NCBI GenBank assembly: GCA_046330075.1
Contig: JAXLTL010000001.1
Coordinates: 434,001-498,000, forward strand
Direction of reading: 5' to 3'
Length of the DNA stretch: 64,000 nt
Source: JAJTFW01 sp046330075
Lineage (GTDB): Bacteria; Bacteroidota; Bacteroidia; AKYH767-A; OLB10
Position numbers and translations under genes: made by a program. Numbering within the stretch: position 1 is the first letter of the stretch; each line of letters starts with the position of its first letter. Positions 60,536 through 64,000 of the stretch are shown here, in pieces. Under the pieces are notes generated by a model. That model did no database searches, was not told the origin of the DNA, and worked only from the letters and a program-made list of their open reading frames with translations.

Positions 60536-61885
60536 ATGACAACTCCACTACCTGGCGAGCTGGTCCAAACAGCAAGTCCACAGCCGAAAATTCTTATGCT
60601 CGGTTGGGAGTTTCCTCCAGTCATAAATGGTGGACTGGGTGTAGCCTGTCATGATTTATGCATTGCTTTATCAAAATATGCGAACGTTACCATGATCATT
60701 CCAAAGTCGAATCCTGACTTTGTGGTAAAGAATCTGAATCTCATTGGGCTGAATACAATTGATGCCAAAACTCTGCGCAACGTTGGTTTTACAGATAATT
60801 ACAAAAAAGTAAAACAGGTGCATTTTATTGACACTCACCTTAACCCCTATTATAACGGAAACCAACAGCCACATTCTGATCTGCAACAACTGAACAGTCA
60901 ATACCTCAAGAAAATTCAAATTGGCGGCGAATCCTATGAAATTTTCCAGATCGATGATCTTTATGGAGGTGATGTAATTGAAAAAGTAACGGTTTTCGGT
61001 AAACTGGCTGCTAAGCTGGCTATGAAAATGGATTTTGACATTATCCATGCTCATGACTGGATGACGATGATTGCCGGAATGGAAATAAAAGAGAAAACAG
61101 GGAAACCCTTAGTGGTGCATGTGCATTCACTTGAAGTTGACCGGGGTGGTCCTCATAGTAAGGGATGGGTGTATCAGGTGGAAAAGCATGGAATGGAGAA
61201 AGCTGATATCCTGATGCCGGTTAGTAATTTCACCGGACATATCATTCATGATTACTATCAGATACCCTGGAGTAAAATATTTCCGGTCCATAATGGTATA
61301 CGGCCTGTAACACCATTCAAGAGTGAACCCATGTTCAAAGAGAAAATGGTGCTGTTCGTTGGACGCCTGACCCGGCAGAAAGGTCCGGAATATTTTGTGG
61401 ATATTGCCGAGAAAGTACTGCAAACTGAACCCAATGTACGGTTTGTGATGGCAGGGACCGGAGAATACTTTAACCCCCTGTTAGAACGTGCTGCCCAAAA
61501 AGGAATAGCACACCGGTTCCATTTAACAGGCTTCCTGAATTTGGATAAAGTCCGCCAGTTACTTTCCAGAGCCGATGTTTACGTGATGCCCTCTGTTTCT
61601 GAACCATTCGGCCTATCGGCTGTGGAAGCTGTTCAGTTCGGCATTCCGGCTGTTATCAGCAAACAAAGCGGTGTTGCTGAGGTATTAAAAGGCTCTCTGA
61701 AATTTGACTACTGGGATGTGCATCGTGCAGCCGGATATATTTTGCGACTCCTGAATGATGAGGTGCTGACAGAGAAAATCAAGGAAGACGCGTTTAAAGA
61801 TCTTGAAAACATCTCCTGGGATCATTCAGCTAAAAAGGTGATTGAAGGATACAGGAATTACCACTTAATCCCGCAGGAAGCCTGA
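60536..61885 (+). CDS. Glycogen/starch-synthase-like glycosyltransferase (GT4/GT5)
   Basis: The 449-residue GT-B protein has the synthase-type start MLGWEFPPVINGGLGVACHD, where GGLG is the donor-binding loop, then FDIIHAHDWMT, LVVHVHSLEVDRGG, and the C-terminal site SEPFGLSAVEAVQFGIPAVI with E-x7-E spacing. It lies 88 bp before a GH57 amylase on the same strand. This pairing fits alpha-glucan synthesis or remodelling, as in related Bacteroidota gene pairs. GT5 versus GT4 is not settled by sequence alone. Confidence 0.88.
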   Translation: MTTPLPGELVQTASPQPKILMLGWEFPPVINGGLGVACHDLCIALSKYANVTMIIPKSNPDFVVKNLNLIGLNTIDAKTLRNVGFTDNYKKVKQVHFIDTHLNPYYNGNQQPHSDLQQLNSQYLKKIQIGGESYEIFQIDDLYGGDVIEKVTVFGKLAAKLAMKMDFDIIHAHDWMTMIAGMEIKEKTGKPLVVHVHSLEVDRGGPHSKGWVYQVEKHGMEKADILMPVSNFTGHIIHDYYQIPWSKIFPVHNGIRPVTPFKSEPMFKEKMVLFVGRLTRQKGPEYFVDIAEKVLQTEPNVRFVMAGTGEYFNPLLERAAQKGIAHRFHLTGFLNLDKVRQLLSRADVYVMPSVSEPFGLSAVEAVQFGIPAVISKQSGVAEVLKGSLKFDYWDVHRAAGYILRLLNDEVLTEKIKEDAFKDLENISWDHSAKKVIEGYRNYHLIPQEA

Positions 61886-61944
61886 AACAGAAAATGCTGT
61901 TCATAAACCATGGACAGGTTTGTGAATCCTTAATTCCTGTACCG

Positions 61945-61952
61945 TATATTCG
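61945..61952 (+). promoter_or_regulatory. -7-like box before the GH57 gene
   Basis: TATATTCG, one base off consensus, 21 nt before the ATG. The 88-bp gap thus may carry its own promoter. Confidence 0.35.
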
Positions 61953-61973
61953 TAAAACCAACTGCAATAAAAT

Positions 61974-63215
61974 ATGCCATCTGTTTGCTTCTACTTCCAG
62001 GTACATCAGCCCTTTCGGTTGAAACGCTATTCATTCTTTGATATAGGGAAAGATCACTTCTATGAAGATGATGAGAAAAACCGCCTTATACTGGATAAAG
62101 TAAGCGAAAAATGTTACCTGAAAGCCAACCGCAAAATGCTGGACCTGATCAACAGGCATAAAGGCAAATTCAGGGTTTCCTATTCGCTTTCAGGTGCTGC
62201 AATTGAGCAATTTGAAAACCACCGCCCAGATGTTCTTCAGTCCTTCATTGATCTGGCGAAAACCGGTTGCGTGGAATTTATTTCAGAAACGTATTACCAT
62301 TCATTAAGCTTTATATTTTCTAAAAATGAATTCAAGCGGCAGGTAGAAATGCACCGCGAAAAAATCAAGACCTATTTTGACCAGCAGCCAAAGGTATTCC
62401 GTAATACCGAACTTATTTATAGCAATGAAATTGCCTCGTTTGTTGAGAAAATGGGATACAAAGCCATTTTATGCGAAGGGGTTGACCGGCATCTTGGGAA
62501 AAGAACACCTAACTTTCTTTATCAGCCTGCCGGTACGCTGAAAATTAAAGCGTTTTTGAAAAACTACCGGCTTTCAGACGATATTGCGTTCAGGTTCAGT
62601 GACCGAAACTGGAGTGAGTGGCCATTGCATTCAGATACATTTGCATCCTGGGTACATAAAGTAGCCGGTAATGGTGAAGTCATCAATCTTTTCATGGATT
62701 ATGAGACCTTTGGCGAACACCAATGGGACGAAACAGGCATTTTTGATTTCCTTGATCATCTGCCGAAAGATATTTTATCACATAGCGATTTCGACTTTAA
62801 AACTATTTCTGAAGCTGCAGATTTGTATAAGGTCAGAGATATATATGATGTTCCTGAATATACAAGCTGGGCGGATGCTGAACGTGATCTGAGTGCATGG
62901 CTCAGTAATCCGATGGAGAAAGAAGCTGCGAAAAGAATTTATCAGCTGGAAGAAAAAGTAGTGAAGACAGGGAATCAGGATTTGATGGATGTTTGGGGGA
63001 AAATGCAAACCAGCGATCATTTTTATTACATGTGTACAAAATTCTGGAGTGATGGTGATGTACATAAGTATTTTAGCCCGTATGATTCACCCTATGACGC
63101 TTATATCTATTACATGAATGTGCTTGCTGATTTTGAGACAACTGTTGAGGAGGCACTGAAAGAAGTAAAAGGTGTAAAGAAGCCAGTTAAGAAAAAGGAA
63201 TCAACCGTAGAATAA
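61974..63215 (+). CDS. Glycoside hydrolase family 57 (alpha-amylase-like)
   Basis: The 413-residue protein begins MPSVCFYFQVHQPFRLKRYS, the GH57 region 1 HQP motif. The catalytic nucleophile is Glu146 in RNTELIYSNEIA, and the acid/base is Asp242 in LFMDYETFGEHQWD. SETYYHSLSF is region 2. GH57 enzymes cut or transfer alpha-1,4- or alpha-1,6-glucans by a retaining mechanism. Ends with a Lys-rich tail. Likely partner of the upstream glycosyltransferase in alpha-glucan metabolism. No signal peptide, so cytoplasmic. Confidence 0.93.
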   Translation: MPSVCFYFQVHQPFRLKRYSFFDIGKDHFYEDDEKNRLILDKVSEKCYLKANRKMLDLINRHKGKFRVSYSLSGAAIEQFENHRPDVLQSFIDLAKTGCVEFISETYYHSLSFIFSKNEFKRQVEMHREKIKTYFDQQPKVFRNTELIYSNEIASFVEKMGYKAILCEGVDRHLGKRTPNFLYQPAGTLKIKAFLKNYRLSDDIAFRFSDRNWSEWPLHSDTFASWVHKVAGNGEVINLFMDYETFGEHQWDETGIFDFLDHLPKDILSHSDFDFKTISEAADLYKVRDIYDVPEYTSWADAERDLSAWLSNPMEKEAAKRIYQLEEKVVKTGNQDLMDVWGKMQTSDHFYYMCTKFWSDGDVHKYFSPYDSPYDAYIYYMNVLADFETTVEEALKEVKGVKKPVKKKESTVE

Positions 63216-63237
63216 GCATAAGGCGCCCCTCCGATTC

Positions 63238-64000
63238 ATGGCAAGTGGACATATTGACCATACAAAAGTCACTACGGCAGGACTTCTGGTCACGCTTGGT
63301 ATTATTTACGGTGATATCGGCACATCACCCTTGTATGTGATGAGTGCCATTATTGGCGAACGCACGATCGATGAAACATTAATTCTGGGCGGACTTTCCT
63401 GTGTTTTCTGGACGTTAACCATTTTGACCACCTTTAAATACATTATTCTTACGTTACGTGCAGATAATAAAGGTGAGGGAGGTATTTTCTCGTTGTATGC
63501 GCTGGTCAGAAAAATGAAAATTAAATGGCTGGCATTCCCTGCGATGATTGGTGGTGCGGCACTTCTTGCTGACGGTATTATCACCCCTCCTATTTCTGTG
63601 GCATCAGCAGTAGAAGGATTAAGAGCGATTAACCCGGATATTACTACGGTACCGATTGTAATTGCCATTTTGTTCTTCCTTTTCTTCATACAGCAGTTTG
63701 GTACGCGTTTCGTCGGACGGTTTTTTGGACCGGTTATGTTTGTCTGGTTTTCTATGCTGCTGATTTTAGGAGTAAAAGAAATTCTCAATTTTCCTGTAGT
63801 ATTCAAAGCGGTTAACCCCTATTATGCATATAATCTTCTTGTAAATTATAAAGAGGGATTCTGGTTGCTCGGTGCTGTATTTCTGTGTACTACAGGTGGC
63901 GAAGCATTGTATTCTGACCTTGGACATTGTGGAAGAAACAATATCCGGGTCACTTGGGGATTTGTGAAAGTGGCATTGCTCGCAAATTATTTTGGTCAGG
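63238..64000 (+). CDS. kup: Kup-family potassium transporter (partial, runs off the right edge)
   Basis: The first 254 codons are visible. The N-terminus reads GLLVTLGIIYGDIGTSPLYV, the signature of KUP/HAK/KT transporters, followed by RADNKGEGGIFSLYALVR and GGAALLADGIITPPISVASA. Then several helices and VNYKEGFWLLGAVFLCTTGG with GEALYSDLGHCGR. These carry K+ into the cell with H+. It starts 22 bp after the GH57 gene. The C-terminal part lies outside the window. Confidence 0.96.
   Translation, partial: MASGHIDHTKVTTAGLLVTLGIIYGDIGTSPLYVMSAIIGERTIDETLILGGLSCVFWTLTILTTFKYIILTLRADNKGEGGIFSLYALVRKMKIKWLAFPAMIGGAALLADGIITPPISVASAVEGLRAINPDITTVPIVIAILFFLFFIQQFGTRFVGRFFGPVMFVWFSMLLILGVKEILNFPVVFKAVNPYYAYNLLVNYKEGFWLLGAVFLCTTGGEALYSDLGHCGRNNIRVTWGFVKVALLANYFGQ

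Overview
The window is chromosomal DNA from a member of the Bacteroidota. Three secreted proteins end in type IX secretion (T9SS, Por) C-terminal sorting domains. Many genes lack a Shine-Dalgarno sequence but carry the Bacteroidota -7 box (TAnnTTTG) just upstream of the start. GyrA, L19, ClpC, LpxB, the YSIGQ-repeat secreted protein and the START-like protein all look like Bacteroidota forms. I cannot fix the order; an environmental Chitinophagia/Sphingobacteriia-like or Flavobacteriia-like lineage would fit. Gene density is high and most content is housekeeping.

Layout. 1-8.7 kb: tail of a membrane protein, a SanA/YdcF-like protein, a T9SS-exported sugar dehydrogenase, a histone-H1-like/START fusion, an LptF/LptG permease coupled to a glycosyltransferase, and rplS. 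8.8-10.2 kb: a small secreted protein, then a repeat-rich stretch with a tandem 169-bp duplication that copies the 3' end of tRNA-Arg(ACG). 10.2-21.4 kb: a BNR-repeat T9SS protein, an APC permease, an N-acetylglucosamine kinase-like gene, a three-gene envelope operon (Gfo/Idh oxidoreductase, lipoprotein, sugar-phosphate transferase), pcm, hsp20, and the surE - two small membrane proteins - lpxB operon. 21.4-24.2 kb is the only clearly accessory stretch: a short SSB, a zinc-ribbon protein, and a 1.3-kb islet of tiny membrane-protein genes bracketed on each side by two hairpins in mirror arrangement, with 14-bp inverted repeats near its ends.

24.2-31.3 kb: gyrA with a TPR gene, diverging from clpC, then a protein that is almost only a T9SS signal. 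31.4-42.6 kb: a GNAT/FemAB-like protein, prolyl oligopeptidase, a lipoprotein, DinB-like and YbaB proteins, two tandem POT peptide transporters, a thioredoxin-like protein, an outer-membrane beta-barrel candidate and pfkA. 42.7-48.1 kb: a Nudix hydrolase, a YSIGQ-repeat secreted protein, a collagen-like protein, an enoyl-CoA hydratase and PaaZ. 48.3-58.5 kb: a LytS/LytTR two-component pair, a GT-C-like membrane protein with an internal direct repeat, the dnaX - GH3 - GT2 cluster, an Mpo1-like protein and an esterase-like lipoprotein. 58.5-64 kb: an ATP-grasp-like protein, a CDGSH iron-sulfur protein, a glycogen-synthase-like glycosyltransferase paired with a GH57 amylase, and the start of a Kup potassium transporter.

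Functional themes are envelope building (LptF/G, LpxB, sugar transferases), peptide use (two POT transporters and a prolyl oligopeptidase), alpha-glucan turnover (GT and GH57) and T9SS export. No phage, insertion sequence with transposase, CRISPR array or recognisable defence operon is visible. The hairpin-bracketed islet at 22.8-24.1 kb is the best candidate for something undescribed.
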